64,000 bases of DNA, taken from NCBI GenBank assembly GCA_017303455.1, contig JAFLBM010000022.1:1-64000 (forward strand). Reading direction: 5' to 3'. The DNA comes from Chitinophagales bacterium. GTDB lineage: Bacteria > Bacteroidota > Bacteroidia > Chitinophagales > Chitinophagaceae. A model generated the notes under the pieces. That model saw only the letters and a list, made by a program, of their open reading frames with translations, searched no databases and was not told where the DNA came from. Shown in pieces: positions 39,929 through 49,623 of the stretch; position 1 is the first letter of the stretch; every line of letters begins with the position of its first letter. Position numbers and translations under genes: made by a program.

Positions 39929-40876
39929 ATGGAGACTACCGCAAACGAAAGAGTTCATTGCCTCATTATAGGTTCCGGACCTGCTGGATATACAGCCGCT
40001 ATTTATGCATCAAGAGCCAATTTGAAACCCGTATTATACCAGGGTATTCAACCCGGTGGACAGTTAACCATCACTACCGAAGTGGAGAATTATCCCGGCT
40101 ATGCAAATGGCGTGCAGGGTCCTGAAATGATGGTGGATTTTGAAAAACAGGCGGCCCGGATGGGTGCTGATATCCGGTATGGGTTAGCCACCAAAGTTGA
40201 TTTTTCTTCGCAACCACATAAAGTGTGGATCGATGAAGAAAAACTGATCGAAGCCGATGCAGTAATTATTGCAACCGGCGCTTCTGCCAAATGGCTGGGA
40301 CTGGAAAGTGAGCAACGCCTGAACGGATATGGGGTAAGTGCCTGTGCGGTTTGTGATGGTTTTTTCTTCCGGAATAAAGAAGTAGCGATTGTTGGGGCTG
40401 GTGATACCGCTGCTGAGGAAGCTTTATATCTCTCTAAACTTTGCACAACAGTTCATATGTTCATTCGTAAGGATGCCATGCGGGCCAGTAAAGTGATGCA
40501 GGAAAGAGTATTGAATGCACCGAATATCAAAGTGTACTGGAACACCGATACCGAAGAGGTAATCGGGGAGAAAAATGTAACAGCGGTACGGGTTAAAAAT
40601 AACAAAACCGGCGAGAAACAGGAGATACCTGTCAGTGGATTCTTTGTAGCCATCGGGCACCAGCCCAACTCTGATATCTTTAAGCCGTTCCTTCAAATGG
40701 ATGAGGCAGGATATATCCAAACCGTTCCCGGCACTTCCAAAACAAATGTGGAAGGAGTTTTCGCTGCCGGTGATGTGCAGGATAAAATATATCGCCAGGC
40801 GGTGACGGCGGCGGGCAGCGGTTGTATGGCTGCACTGGACGCAGAACGGTACCTCGGTGCAAAAGGCATCCATTAA
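39929..40876 (+). CDS. trxB: Thioredoxin reductase
   Basis: 315 residues. NADPH-dependent flavoenzyme that reduces thioredoxin in the cytoplasm. FAD site CLIIGSGPAGYTAAIYASRA, redox pair in SACAVCDGFFFRNKEVAIVG (CAVC, near 140), NADPH site GAGDTAAEEALYLS, and the second FAD contact VEGVFAAGDVQDKIYRQAVT. All expected parts are present and the length is normal. folB follows after 8 bp and is probably co-transcribed. Confidence 0.96.
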   Translation: METTANERVHCLIIGSGPAGYTAAIYASRANLKPVLYQGIQPGGQLTITTEVENYPGYANGVQGPEMMVDFEKQAARMGADIRYGLATKVDFSSQPHKVWIDEEKLIEADAVIIATGASAKWLGLESEQRLNGYGVSACAVCDGFFFRNKEVAIVGAGDTAAEEALYLSKLCTTVHMFIRKDAMRASKVMQERVLNAPNIKVYWNTDTEEVIGEKNVTAVRVKNNKTGEKQEIPVSGFFVAIGHQPNSDIFKPFLQMDEAGYIQTVPGTSKTNVEGVFAAGDVQDKIYRQAVTAAGSGCMAALDAERYLGAKGIH

Positions 40877-40884
40877 TCATTTTT

Positions 40885-41247
40885 ATGGCAGCAGTAATGA
40901 CCATTCAGCTCAACCAGCTTCGTTTTTTTGCAAAACATGGATTGTATGCAGAAGAAATGAAAACCGGCAATGAGTTTGAAATCAATCTTTCTGTTGATCA
41001 TATTCCCGGGGAAGAAATTATCACTGATTTATCAGCAACAGTTAATTATGTGAAACTATACGAGCTGGTAAAAGCCCGGATGCAGCAACCGACAGCTTTG
41101 CTGGAGACAGTGGCTATGGAAATAACAGAAGCCATCTTTACTGCATTTCCGACTGTAAAGAAAACAGAACTGTCAATCACAAAATTGCATCCTCCGATAA
41201 CTGGCTTTACCGGCAGTGTGGGAGTGAAGTATTGCAAAGAAGTCTGA
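40885..41247 (+). CDS. folB: Dihydroneopterin aldolase
   Basis: 120 residues from the ATG at 40885 (another ATG at 40897). Folate-pathway enzyme converting 7,8-dihydroneopterin to 6-hydroxymethyl-dihydropterin. Motifs: LRFFAKHGLYAEEMKTGNEF with the active-site Glu, VNYVKLYELVKARM, LLETVAMEITEAIF, and KLHPPITGFTGSVGV with the catalytic Lys region. The track frame begins inside trxB, so the shorter start is preferred. Eight bp after trxB. Converges on the MATE gene. Confidence 0.93.
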   Translation: MAAVMTIQLNQLRFFAKHGLYAEEMKTGNEFEINLSVDHIPGEEIITDLSATVNYVKLYELVKARMQQPTALLETVAMEITEAIFTAFPTVKKTELSITKLHPPITGFTGSVGVKYCKEV

Positions 41248-41253
41248 TCGTTA

Positions 41254-42627
41254 TTAAATAACCTTCTTCTTCCATCTTCCGCTTCGTAAATAGATGTAGG
41301 AAAGTGTAAACAGTATGCTCCAATAGAGGAATTCAGAAGCCCATGCCCATTCTAAGGACAAATGCCATACTCTTAAAACAAGATATACATAGATACAGTA
41401 CACGGTTATTGCCACGATCTCAATAGCCAGGTTGATCCTTGTATTGGCTGTCCCTGTAACTCCGTTTAGCCATACGGTGGATACAGACATCAGTAATAAG
41501 GCAACGGATACTACTCTAAGTACAGGTATCGAAGCGGCAATAAACCCGGGATCACGGCCATAGATGCGCAGGAAAATATCCGGAAATAAATTGATGACCA
41601 GGCACAAGGATGCAGTGAAGAAGAAACTGAGCCGGGCAATTTTCCCGATCAGGAATAAAACTTTATCTTTTTTACCCTGGCCGATGATATTACTGACCAT
41701 CGCATTACTCGTACTGGCGAATGCCCAGACAAAAATGCCGAACAGGCCAAAAATGTTACGCATCATATTGCTGATGGCAAGAGGCCGTTCCTTGTTCTGG
41801 CCGGTGCCGCTGTTCTCGATCAGGATATAAAACAAAAGCCAGGCACCCACACTCAGTACAAACTGCATCACCAAAGGGGAGGATTGACGGAATAACAGGC
41901 CGGATAATTTTTTATCGAACCGCAGGTGTTTGAATAAGAAAAACCGGGTATTGAATTTTTTATAAAAAATAATACTGAATACCACGACCATGCCAGTTGC
42001 TTCTGCGATGACAGACGCTACCGCAGCCCCGTTAAACCCTAATGCAGGAAATCCCCAGTGGCCATATATCAATACATAGTCGAGAAAAATATTAAGTAAA
42101 GCCTCTATTATAAAGCCGTATTTCATATACCGGCTGTTATTGGTGCCTACCAGCATCGCATTGCCCATTTGAAACAGGTATAAAAAGGGAAGCCCCATTA
42201 TCCGGATCTTTAAAAACGAAGAAGATTCCTTTTGCACCTCGGGGATAGTAAGCGTTTGTGATAAGAACCACGGGGCAATTAAAAAAGTAAGAAGGATACA
42301 TCCAACCGCAAACAATAAAGCGATCCAGATGGATTGAGAAAACATTCTGCCGATTTCCTCAGGCCTGTTCTCTCCGGCACGTCTTGAAATAAGGCTTTGT
42401 AGTCCGCTGTTTAGTCCATTACCCACAAGTGCAAAGACGAGGTAAAAGACACCGGTGATACCTGCTGAACCCAGCTCCAGTTCACCAAGCCCACTCAGGA
42501 AAACAGTATTCGCTATGAAATTGACCTGTGGCACCAGCAATGCCAGGGTGATCGGCAAAGCGATCTTTAAGATCTGCCGGTTGCTGATCTCTACCTGTAA
42601 ATCGTTATGTGGCGCAATGTTTGCCAT
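41254..42627 (-). CDS. MATE family efflux transporter
   Basis: About 457 residues, start at the ATG at 42627 (the track start is a TTG two codons earlier). Twelve predicted transmembrane helices in two halves. The usual N-terminal features are seen: ISNRQILKIALPITLALLVP, then FIANTVFLSGLGELELGSAG. The second half starts near LLFRQSSPLVMQFVLSVGAW. MATE proteins export organic cations or drugs in exchange for Na+ or H+; the substrate here is unknown. A TAGGTTTG box gives a leader of only a few bases. Confidence 0.9.
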   Translation of the reverse strand: MANIAPHNDLQVEISNRQILKIALPITLALLVPQVNFIANTVFLSGLGELELGSAGITGVFYLVFALVGNGLNSGLQSLISRRAGENRPEEIGRMFSQSIWIALLFAVGCILLTFLIAPWFLSQTLTIPEVQKESSSFLKIRIMGLPFLYLFQMGNAMLVGTNNSRYMKYGFIIEALLNIFLDYVLIYGHWGFPALGFNGAAVASVIAEATGMVVVFSIIFYKKFNTRFFLFKHLRFDKKLSGLLFRQSSPLVMQFVLSVGAWLLFYILIENSGTGQNKERPLAISNMMRNIFGLFGIFVWAFASTSNAMVSNIIGQGKKDKVLFLIGKIARLSFFFTASLCLVINLFPDIFLRIYGRDPGFIAASIPVLRVVSVALLLMSVSTVWLNGVTGTANTRINLAIEIVAITVYCIYVYLVLRVWHLSLEWAWASEFLYWSILFTLSYIYLRSGRWKKKVI

Positions 42628-42641
42628 AGTCAAAAAGAGGG

Positions 42642-42649
42642 CAAACCTA
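42642..42649 (-). promoter_or_regulatory. -7 promoter box of the MATE gene
   Basis: TAGGTTTG on the minus strand, exact TAnnTTTG match, 14 bp before the ATG, implying a very short leader. Confidence 0.5.
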
Positions 42650-42785
42650 CTTAATAATTAAGTACTCCCCATACCGTTTACATTAATCACCTGTTTTGGG
42701 GAGTTGTTAAAGATTTGCCCGGCTGATCTCTGCGGGGATCAGTTAATTTAAATTTTACTATTATTGCACGAATTGAAAAAGAACA

Positions 42786-43598
42786 GTGAAACAATTATTT
42801 CATATTGAGCAGCCGGAAACAGGCGAACCGGTTCAAAAGCAGTTGTTATTAAATATTGGGGAAACACATTGCAGTTTTGCTATTACGAATGCTGACGGAG
42901 ATAAACTGTATAAACTCTTTTATTACGCCACAGAAGAAAATGAAACTGTTCTTCCGGCTTTGTTGGAGCAGCATCCCGAACTGGATGATACTTTCTACAA
43001 AGTATTACTGAGTTATGATCATCCCCAAAGCACACTTGTTCCCTGGCCGCAATTCAGGCACGAAGAAGGATTGAACCTGTTAAAAGTATTGTACGGCATC
43101 AACGGGTCATCGACTGTTATTTCTGAATCAATAGGCGGCTGGCAGTTGTACAATGTATTTGCTGTCCCGGCTTCTTTGCACGAACTGGTCAGTAAGAAAT
43201 ATGCTGCCGGGCAATATTGGCACCAGTATTCGGTGGCAATAAAGAATATTCATGCTGCTGAAAGCGGTGGTCACCTGCTGATCGATTTCCGGAAAAATGA
43301 TTTTACCGTGGTAGCCGCAGCAAATGGTCAATTACTGCTGACGCAAACTTTTTTCTATGCTACTCCGGAAGATGTGTTGTATTACCTGTTGAAAACGGTT
43401 CAGCAGTTCGGGCTTTCCCAACAGGAAGTCAAACTGTCTTTATCAGGGCTTATTGATAAACAGTCTGCATTGTATAAAGAATTATACCAGTATTTTCTGC
43501 ATTTGGAATTCCGGGAAGCAGGATGGGAGGTTGCAAATAGTGATTACCCGGCCCATTTTTTTACCTCACTCAATGATCTTGTAAAATGCGCATCATAG
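42786..43598 (+). CDS. DUF3822 family protein
   Basis: 270 residues with a GTG start. Pattern LLLNIGETHCSFAITNADGD, LKVLYGINGSSTVISESIGG and GGHLLIDFRKNDFTVVAAAN gives an actin/ASKHA-like two-lobed fold, as expected of DUF3822, a family of Bacteroidota usually encoded directly before rsmD. The function is unknown. It overlaps rsmD by 13 bp and heads the eight-gene cluster to 51366. Near-consensus TATTATTG lies upstream. Confidence 0.85.
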   Translation: MKQLFHIEQPETGEPVQKQLLLNIGETHCSFAITNADGDKLYKLFYYATEENETVLPALLEQHPELDDTFYKVLLSYDHPQSTLVPWPQFRHEEGLNLLKVLYGINGSSTVISESIGGWQLYNVFAVPASLHELVSKKYAAGQYWHQYSVAIKNIHAAESGGHLLIDFRKNDFTVVAAANGQLLLTQTFFYATPEDVLYYLLKTVQQFGLSQQEVKLSLSGLIDKQSALYKELYQYFLHLEFREAGWEVANSDYPAHFFTSLNDLVKCAS

Positions 43599-44131
43599 GC
43601 GGAGAACATGGGGGAAGGCGGTTCAATCCCCCGAACAATATGCCTTATACCAGGCCAACTACGGATATTGCCAAAGAAGGTTTGTTCAATGTATTGCAGC
43701 ATAAACTGGACTTTGAAGAATTGAAAACGCTTGACCTTTTCGGAGGAACCGGCAGCATAAGTTATGAACTGGCATCAAGAGGTGTTACTGACCTGACCAT
43801 TGTGGAAAAGGATACACAGATGTTTGAGTTCATAAAAAAAACAGGACAGGCTCTCCGGATCGAAAACCTGAAAGCCGTGAAAATGGATGTGTTCAAATTC
43901 ATTGATAATTGCGGGGATAAATTTGATTTTATTTTTGCAGGGCCACCTTACGCTTTAACAACGATTGACGAACTGCCCAGGCGAATATTTGAAAAAAAAT
44001 TGCTCCGGAAAAACGGCTGGTTTGTACTGGAACATACACCCAGGAATGACTATAAAACCTTTCCATACTACTCTTCGGAGCGGAACTATGGTACCACGAT
44101 CTTTACGGTATTTATTGAAACGAGAGACTAG
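43586..44131 (+). CDS. rsmD: 16S rRNA (guanine966-N2)-methyltransferase
   Basis: 181 residues. Methylates G966 of 16S rRNA using SAM during 30S assembly. The N-terminal signature MRIIGGEHGGRRFNPPNN with RPTTDIAKEGLFNVL, the SAM loop LDLFGGTGSISYELASRG, and GWFVLEHTP are clear. The catalytic motif, normally D/N-PP-Y/F, reads AGPPY (GCA GGG CCA CCT), so the acidic residue is Gly. GGG needs two changes from an Asp codon, so it is unlikely to be a reading error. Activity may rely on other residues. Coupled to the DUF3822 gene by a 13-bp overlap. Confidence 0.9.
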   Translation: MRIIGGEHGGRRFNPPNNMPYTRPTTDIAKEGLFNVLQHKLDFEELKTLDLFGGTGSISYELASRGVTDLTIVEKDTQMFEFIKKTGQALRIENLKAVKMDVFKFIDNCGDKFDFIFAGPPYALTTIDELPRRIFEKKLLRKNGWFVLEHTPRNDYKTFPYYSSERNYGTTIFTVFIETRD

Positions 44132-44201
44132 GGCATTACGAAGAAAAACGTCACCGTATTTTTACATTTCCTCTTTTGCCTTTTCCATTTTAAATTGAGT
44201 G

Positions 44202-44843
44202 ATGGTTCAAACCATTTTTATAACAGGCATTGGTACCGGGGTGGGCAAAACGCTGGTTTCGGCTATTGTGGCAGAAGCTTTGCAAGCCGACTATTGGAAA
44301 CCCGTGCAGGCGGGCTATGATGATGGCACTGATTCGGAATGGGTGCAGTCCATGCTGACAAACACCAAATCGAAAATATATCCTGAAACCTACCGGTTGA
44401 AGATGCCCGCTTCACCGCACCTCGCTGCAAAGGAGGAAAACCGGACTATCTCTCTTGAGAAAATATTTTCTGCCTATACACAATACCTGGTGCCCGGAAG
44501 AAGGATCGTTATTGAAGGTGCAGGTGGATTATTAGTTCCGCTGAACGAACATGAACTGGTGATCGATCTTATCCGTAAACTGAATGCAAAAGTGATACTC
44601 GTCAGCCGTAATTATTTAGGCAGTATCAATCACTCCTTATTGACAGCACAGGTTTGCCGCCAGAAAAATATCCGGGTATCCGGCTGGATATTCAATGATC
44701 AGTTCATGGATTATGAAAATGATATTACCAGTTGGTCGGGCTACCTGAAGTTAGGTTCTGTTGGTAAATTGAATCATATTGATAAGGCAGTTGTCTATGA
44801 AGAAGCACAGAAAATGAAAGATAAATTATTACAGGTGTTATAA
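44202..44843 (+). CDS. bioD: Dethiobiotin synthase
   Basis: 213 residues from the ATG at 44202 (a GTG directly before it is the longer alternative). ATP-dependent enzyme closing the ureido ring in biotin synthesis. The P-loop FITGIGTGVGKTLVSAIVAE, YWKPVQAGYDDGTDSEWV, and IEGAGGLLVPLNEHE fit BioD, and the size is right. The usual bioA, bioB and bioF partners are not in the window; here it sits in a mixed housekeeping cluster, 5 bp before the next gene. Confidence 0.92.
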   Translation: MVQTIFITGIGTGVGKTLVSAIVAEALQADYWKPVQAGYDDGTDSEWVQSMLTNTKSKIYPETYRLKMPASPHLAAKEENRTISLEKIFSAYTQYLVPGRRIVIEGAGGLLVPLNEHELVIDLIRKLNAKVILVSRNYLGSINHSLLTAQVCRQKNIRVSGWIFNDQFMDYENDITSWSGYLKLGSVGKLNHIDKAVVYEEAQKMKDKLLQVL

Positions 44844-44848
44844 TCTTT

Positions 44849-45418
44849 ATGCTGAAGAAAGAACTAAGAAAATTATTCCGGGAGAAGAGAAATGCGCTGA
44901 CCGCTGTTGAAAAAACAAAACTCGATGACCTGTTATTGATACAATTTCAAACGGTTGACCTCCCGACGCTCAACACCGTATTTTCCTACTGGCCTATTGA
45001 AGAAAATAAAGAACCCAACACACATTTATTTACTGATTTTCTTGAATTCAGGTCACCGGGGTTGCAGTTAGTATACCCCAAAATAGATACTACTACCGGT
45101 ACTATGCAAGCGATATTGGTGGATGATGATACCCGGTTCACCCGAAACCATTTTAATGTGTATGAACCGGAGAATGGGGAGGTGATTACCCCAGCCGAAA
45201 TTGACCTGGTGATTGTCCCGCTGCTTGTTTTCGACCAACAGGGATACCGGGTGGGATATGGCAAAGGATACTATGATAAATTCCTGGCGGGTTGCCGGGA
45301 AGATTGTATAAAGGCGGGATTGAGCTACTTTGAACCCGTTACCACCATTGATGACTGCCATGATTTTGACGTACCTTTAGACCTTTGTATCACGCCTCAA
45401 GCCGTTTATGTTTTCTAA
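44849..45418 (+). CDS. 5-formyltetrahydrofolate cyclo-ligase
   Basis: 189 residues. ATP-dependent conversion of 5-formyl-THF to 5,10-methenyl-THF. LKKELRKLFREKRNALTAVE at the N terminus and LVIVPLLVFDQQGYRVGYGK with GYYDKFL (the ATP-binding signature) are typical of the YgfA/MTHFS family. Overlaps lpxK by 11 bp, so translation is probably coupled. Confidence 0.95.
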   Translation: MLKKELRKLFREKRNALTAVEKTKLDDLLLIQFQTVDLPTLNTVFSYWPIEENKEPNTHLFTDFLEFRSPGLQLVYPKIDTTTGTMQAILVDDDTRFTRNHFNVYEPENGEVITPAEIDLVIVPLLVFDQQGYRVGYGKGYYDKFLAGCREDCIKAGLSYFEPVTTIDDCHDFDVPLDLCITPQAVYVF

Positions 45419-46481
45419 TTTCTTTCTCCGCTCATTCAGAATATTGTTGCTGCCATTTGCACTGGTCTACTGGGCGGTTATTGCAGTGAGAAATTGGCTA
45501 TTTGATAAAAATATCCTGAAAACGGCTGAGTTTGGGCTACCCCTGGTCAATGTTGGAAATCTTTCGGTAGGAGGAACCGGCAAATCACCCATGGTGGAAT
45601 ACCTGCTGGTATTACTCAAGGACCAGTTCCGGGTAGCGACCCTGAGCCGTGGTTATAAACGAAAAACAAAGGGCTATGCACTGGCTGATGATGATACAAC
45701 AGCTTTGGAGATCGGGGATGAGCCTATGCAGTTCCATTTGAAGTTCCCGGGTGTACCGGTAGCTGTGGGAGAGCAACGGATTGAAGCTATTCCACAATTA
45801 TTGCATGATAAGCCGGAAACACAGGCGATTATTTTAGATGATGCTTTTCAGCACCGTTCGATCAAAGCCGGGTTGAATATCCTGCTCACGGATTACAATA
45901 ATTTATTCACCCGTGATTTTTACCTGCCCACCGGTGACCTTCGTGATCTGAAGAGCAGTTACAAACGGGCAGAGATCATTGTGGTGACCAAATGCAAACC
46001 TGATCTTTCAGAAGAAGAAAAGAAAAAACTGGTGAAAGAAATAGCACCATTGCCACAGCAGCATATCTTTTTTACTTCTATACAGTATGGTAGTTTATAC
46101 CATATCATTAACAACAGCGTTACCCGGCTGGATGAGGATACAGAAGTATTGCTGGTTTCCGGTATTGCCAGCCCGAGGCCGTTGAAAAAATGGCTGGAGG
46201 AAAAGAGCAGCAGCTATCTGCTGTTGCAATATGCAGATCACCATATTTTCACTATTGATGACCTGAAGGATATCAGGAAACGATTTGAGAATATGGGAGA
46301 AACAAAAAAAATTATTTTAACAACAGAGAAAGATGCAGTACGGCTGATCAAATTCAGGCAGGCTATTGAAGATTTGCCTTTATATGTGATCCCGGTGCAG
46401 CATCATTTTCTTTTTAATGAAGCGGATAAATTCAATAAATTGATAACAGAATTTATCCTGAACTTTAAAGCACAATCATAA
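45408..46481 (+). CDS. lpxK: Tetraacyldisaccharide 4'-kinase
   Basis: 357 residues. Inner-membrane-associated kinase of lipid A synthesis that phosphorylates the 4' position of the disaccharide precursor. A hydrophobic N-terminal helix (RILLLPFALVYWAVIAV) precedes the P-loop VNVGNLSVGGTGKSPMVEYL (near 48-67). ILDDAFQHRSIKAGLNILLTD provides the Walker-B-like DDxxQH motif. Length normal. Shows the organism makes lipid A. rnr follows after 9 bp. Confidence 0.95.
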   Translation: MFSNFFLRSFRILLLPFALVYWAVIAVRNWLFDKNILKTAEFGLPLVNVGNLSVGGTGKSPMVEYLLVLLKDQFRVATLSRGYKRKTKGYALADDDTTALEIGDEPMQFHLKFPGVPVAVGEQRIEAIPQLLHDKPETQAIILDDAFQHRSIKAGLNILLTDYNNLFTRDFYLPTGDLRDLKSSYKRAEIIVVTKCKPDLSEEEKKKLVKEIAPLPQQHIFFTSIQYGSLYHIINNSVTRLDEDTEVLLVSGIASPRPLKKWLEEKSSSYLLLQYADHHIFTIDDLKDIRKRFENMGETKKIILTTEKDAVRLIKFRQAIEDLPLYVIPVQHHFLFNEADKFNKLITEFILNFKAQS

Positions 46482-46490
46482 AAAACAATA

Positions 46491-48509
46491 ATGGGAAGAA
46501 AGAATTCAAAGAAGAAGAAAGATACAAAAACAAAACCGGCACGATCAACCGACCGGATGCTGAAAGGCAAACTGGATGTGACCCGTTCAGGGATGGGATT
46601 TGTTACCGTGGAAGGGATGGAGGTGGATATTATGGTCCGGCCTTCCGATTTTAATACAGCCCTGCATGGCGATACAGTACGGGTTGCCATAAAAGAAATG
46701 CGCAGTGCGGGCAGAAGGATGCAGGGAGTGGTAAAAGAAGTGTTGCAGCGTAAACGCAGCGAATTTATCGGCCACCTGCAAATGAATAAAGGTTTTGGTT
46801 TCTTCATTGCTGAAATGGATAAACCTATGCCCGATATTTTCATACCGGTTCATAACATGAACGGTGCTGCTGACGGTGACAGGGTAGTGGTCAGGATAAC
46901 GGAATGGGAGCAAAACGGAAAACGACCGGTTGGTGAAGTGGTTAATGTGCTGGATGCAGAGAATACCAACGATGCAGCGATGAAAGAGATATTGCTGGAA
47001 AACGGGTTTCCGTTACAATTTTCCGATGAAGCACTGGAAGTAGCGGCACGGATACCGGATACTATTTCGGCAGAAGAAATAAAAGCAAGAAAAGATATCC
47101 GGGATATTTTTACCATTACGATTGACCCGGTGGACGCCAAAGATTTTGATGATGCTATTTCTTTCCGGAAACTGAAGAACGGCAATTATGAACTGGGTGT
47201 TCATATTGCTGATGTAAGCCACTACCTGGCGCCGGAAACTGCACTGGATAAAGAAGCCTACGGTAAAGCCACATCGGTGTACCTGCCGGACCGGGTGAAC
47301 CCGATGTTACCGGAACATATCTCCAATGTCCTCTGTTCGCTAAGACCAAAAGAAGACAAGCTCACCTTTTCTGCAATTTTCCAGATCACACCAAAAGCAG
47401 AAGTAAAACAATACTGGCTGGGTAAAACGGTTATTCACTCTGATCACCGGTTTACGTATGAGGAAGTGCAGGCGATCATCGAAGAAAAAGCAGGCCTGCA
47501 TGCGGAAGAAGTTTTAATATTAAATGAACTGGCACAGAAATTCCGTAAGAAACGCTTTAATAACGGGGCTATCAATTTCTCTTCGCAGGAAGTGCGGTTC
47601 AAGCTGGATGAGAAAGGCGATCCCATTGGCATCATGATCAAAGAAAGCAAGGAAGCTCACCAGTTGGTGGAAGAATTTATGTTGCTGGCCAACAAGACAG
47701 TGGCAGAGAATATTTCCAAACTGAAATTCAATAATAAGGCATTACCATTTCCCTACCGTACACACGATGACCCGGATGAGGAAAAACTGGTGCCCTTTGC
47801 AGCGTTTGCAAAAAAATTCGGGCATAAGTTTGATACTTCTTCGCCGGACAAAATTGCAGAATCATTTAACCAGTTATTAAAGGATGCACACGGTAAACCC
47901 GAACAGCATGTACTGGAGCAATTGGGTATTCGCACTATGGCCAAGGCAAAATATACGATTGAAAATGTAGGTCACTATGGATTGGGATTTGAACACTATT
48001 GTCATTTTACTTCACCGATACGGCGTTATCCTGATGTGATGGTACACCGGATATTATTTGACGTATTGACCAATAAAGTGCAGCCCGACAAAAAGCTGGA
48101 AGAGAAATGCAAGCATTGCAGCGAAAGAGAAAGGGCAGCTATGGAATCAGAAAGAGCTGCCAATAAATACAAACAGGTGCAGTACATGAAGAACTACCTG
48201 GGTGAAGAATTTGAAGGAGTGATCAGCGGGGTAGCCAGTTTTGGATTCTGGGTGGAGACAGTAGAACATAAATGCGAAGGACTGGTCAGTATTAACAGCC
48301 TGCTGGAGTATGATGAGTTCAGGCATGTGGAATCCGATTATTGCCTGGTGGGACAACGAAGTGGCAAGAAATTCAGGATGGGTGATAAGGTCTGGATCAA
48401 AGTGGTGGCTGCCAATCTTACCAAGCGGCAACTGGATTATGAATGGGTGGTGGCAGCAACTGTACCCGAAGAACAACCCGTAAAGGAAAAAGCAAAGAAG
48501 AAGAAATAG
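46491..48509 (+). CDS. rnr: Ribonuclease R
   Basis: 672 residues. Processive 3'-5' exoribonuclease that degrades structured RNA. Order: basic N-terminal tail (GRKNSKKKKDTKTKPARSTD), cold-shock OB domains (about 25-200), the RNB domain with TIDPVDAKDFDDAISFRKLK (metal-binding Asp residues) and ADVSHYLAPETALDKEAYGK, and a C-terminal S1 domain (FEGVISGVASFGFWVETVEH) ending in a Lys-rich tail. Complete. In the housekeeping cluster between lpxK and the polyprenyl synthase. Confidence 0.96.
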   Translation: MGRKNSKKKKDTKTKPARSTDRMLKGKLDVTRSGMGFVTVEGMEVDIMVRPSDFNTALHGDTVRVAIKEMRSAGRRMQGVVKEVLQRKRSEFIGHLQMNKGFGFFIAEMDKPMPDIFIPVHNMNGAADGDRVVVRITEWEQNGKRPVGEVVNVLDAENTNDAAMKEILLENGFPLQFSDEALEVAARIPDTISAEEIKARKDIRDIFTITIDPVDAKDFDDAISFRKLKNGNYELGVHIADVSHYLAPETALDKEAYGKATSVYLPDRVNPMLPEHISNVLCSLRPKEDKLTFSAIFQITPKAEVKQYWLGKTVIHSDHRFTYEEVQAIIEEKAGLHAEEVLILNELAQKFRKKRFNNGAINFSSQEVRFKLDEKGDPIGIMIKESKEAHQLVEEFMLLANKTVAENISKLKFNNKALPFPYRTHDDPDEEKLVPFAAFAKKFGHKFDTSSPDKIAESFNQLLKDAHGKPEQHVLEQLGIRTMAKAKYTIENVGHYGLGFEHYCHFTSPIRRYPDVMVHRILFDVLTNKVQPDKKLEEKCKHCSERERAAMESERAANKYKQVQYMKNYLGEEFEGVISGVASFGFWVETVEHKCEGLVSINSLLEYDEFRHVESDYCLVGQRSGKKFRMGDKVWIKVVAANLTKRQLDYEWVVAATVPEEQPVKEKAKKKK

Positions 48510-48540
48510 TTTGTTGATACGGCATTAATATATTTACAGC

Positions 48541-49506
48541 ATGCAATCATTTGAATTACTCTCCCAGAAATTCGGGCTTCATTTTGACCAGCGTCATTTC
48601 CCGGCTGAACCGGCGTCTTTGTATGAGCCGAATGAATATTTTCTCCGGCTCGGTGGTAAAAGGATCCGTCCTGTATTGTGCCTGATGGGCAATGAACTGG
48701 TGGATGATATTAAAGAAGATGCCTGGCATGTGGCTACTGCGATTGAACTTTTTCACAATTTCACCCTTATCCATGATGATATTATGGACAAGGCACCGCT
48801 GAGAAGGGGCATGGAAACAGTGCATACAAAATTTGGCGATAATACAGCCCTGCTGGCCGGTGATGTGATGCTGGTGGCAGCGTATGAGCATCTCAGCAAA
48901 ATAGACCCGGTGATACTTCCTGCCATCATGCGGTTGTTTAACCAGACGGCTAAAGAAGTTTGTGAAGGCCAGCAATTGGATATGGATTTTGAGAAAATGG
49001 AAAATGTGCAGTTAGGAGAATACCTGAAGATGATCGAATTGAAAACATCAGTACTGTTGGCCGCCTGTTTAAAAATGGGAGCTGTATTGGGTGGTGCGGG
49101 AGAACGGAACCAAAATCTCTTGTATGAGTTTGGCCGAAAACTGGGCATTGCTTTCCAGGTGCAGGACGATTACTTAGATGCTTTCGGCGATCCGCAAAAA
49201 TTCGGGAAGCAGGTGGGCGGTGATATTATGGCCAATAAAAAAACATTCCTGCTCATACATACCCTGGAAGTAGCTTCTGCTTCCCAGCGAACTGAGCTGG
49301 ATAAACTGGTAAAAAATAATCCTGCAGATAAAGTGGAAAAGGTATTACAACTGTTCAGGGATTGCAAGGTGGATGAGTGGGCTTTGCAATTAAAAGACAG
49401 GTATCTTGATGAAGCATTTACCCATCTTGAAGATATAGCGGTACTGTCCAAGCGGAAACAACCGTTGAAAGACCTGGCGGATTTCCTTGTCAAAAGAGAC
49501 CATTAA
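48541..49506 (+). CDS. Polyprenyl synthetase family protein
   Basis: 321 residues. Trans-prenyl diphosphate synthase, all-helical. Both aspartate-rich motifs are present: LIHDDIMDKAPLRRGMETVH (first DDxxD) and FQVQDDYLDAFGDPQKFGKQ (second DDxxD), with GGKRIRPVLCLMGNEL upstream. The product length (geranylgeranyl to octaprenyl) cannot be read reliably; menaquinone side-chain synthesis would fit the phylum. It follows rnr by 31 bp. Confidence 0.93.
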   Translation: MQSFELLSQKFGLHFDQRHFPAEPASLYEPNEYFLRLGGKRIRPVLCLMGNELVDDIKEDAWHVATAIELFHNFTLIHDDIMDKAPLRRGMETVHTKFGDNTALLAGDVMLVAAYEHLSKIDPVILPAIMRLFNQTAKEVCEGQQLDMDFEKMENVQLGEYLKMIELKTSVLLAACLKMGAVLGGAGERNQNLLYEFGRKLGIAFQVQDDYLDAFGDPQKFGKQVGGDIMANKKTFLLIHTLEVASASQRTELDKLVKNNPADKVEKVLQLFRDCKVDEWALQLKDRYLDEAFTHLEDIAVLSKRKQPLKDLADFLVKRDH

Positions 49507-49623
49507 GCTAAATAGCGAACAAAGAGAAAAGAGGATTATTAGTGGTTGTTTCCCTTCTGCTTAGTTACTCTTTTTGAGCTCTTGGTATTTTTCCCTATTT
49601 TGAACGATAAAACCAACTGACTG

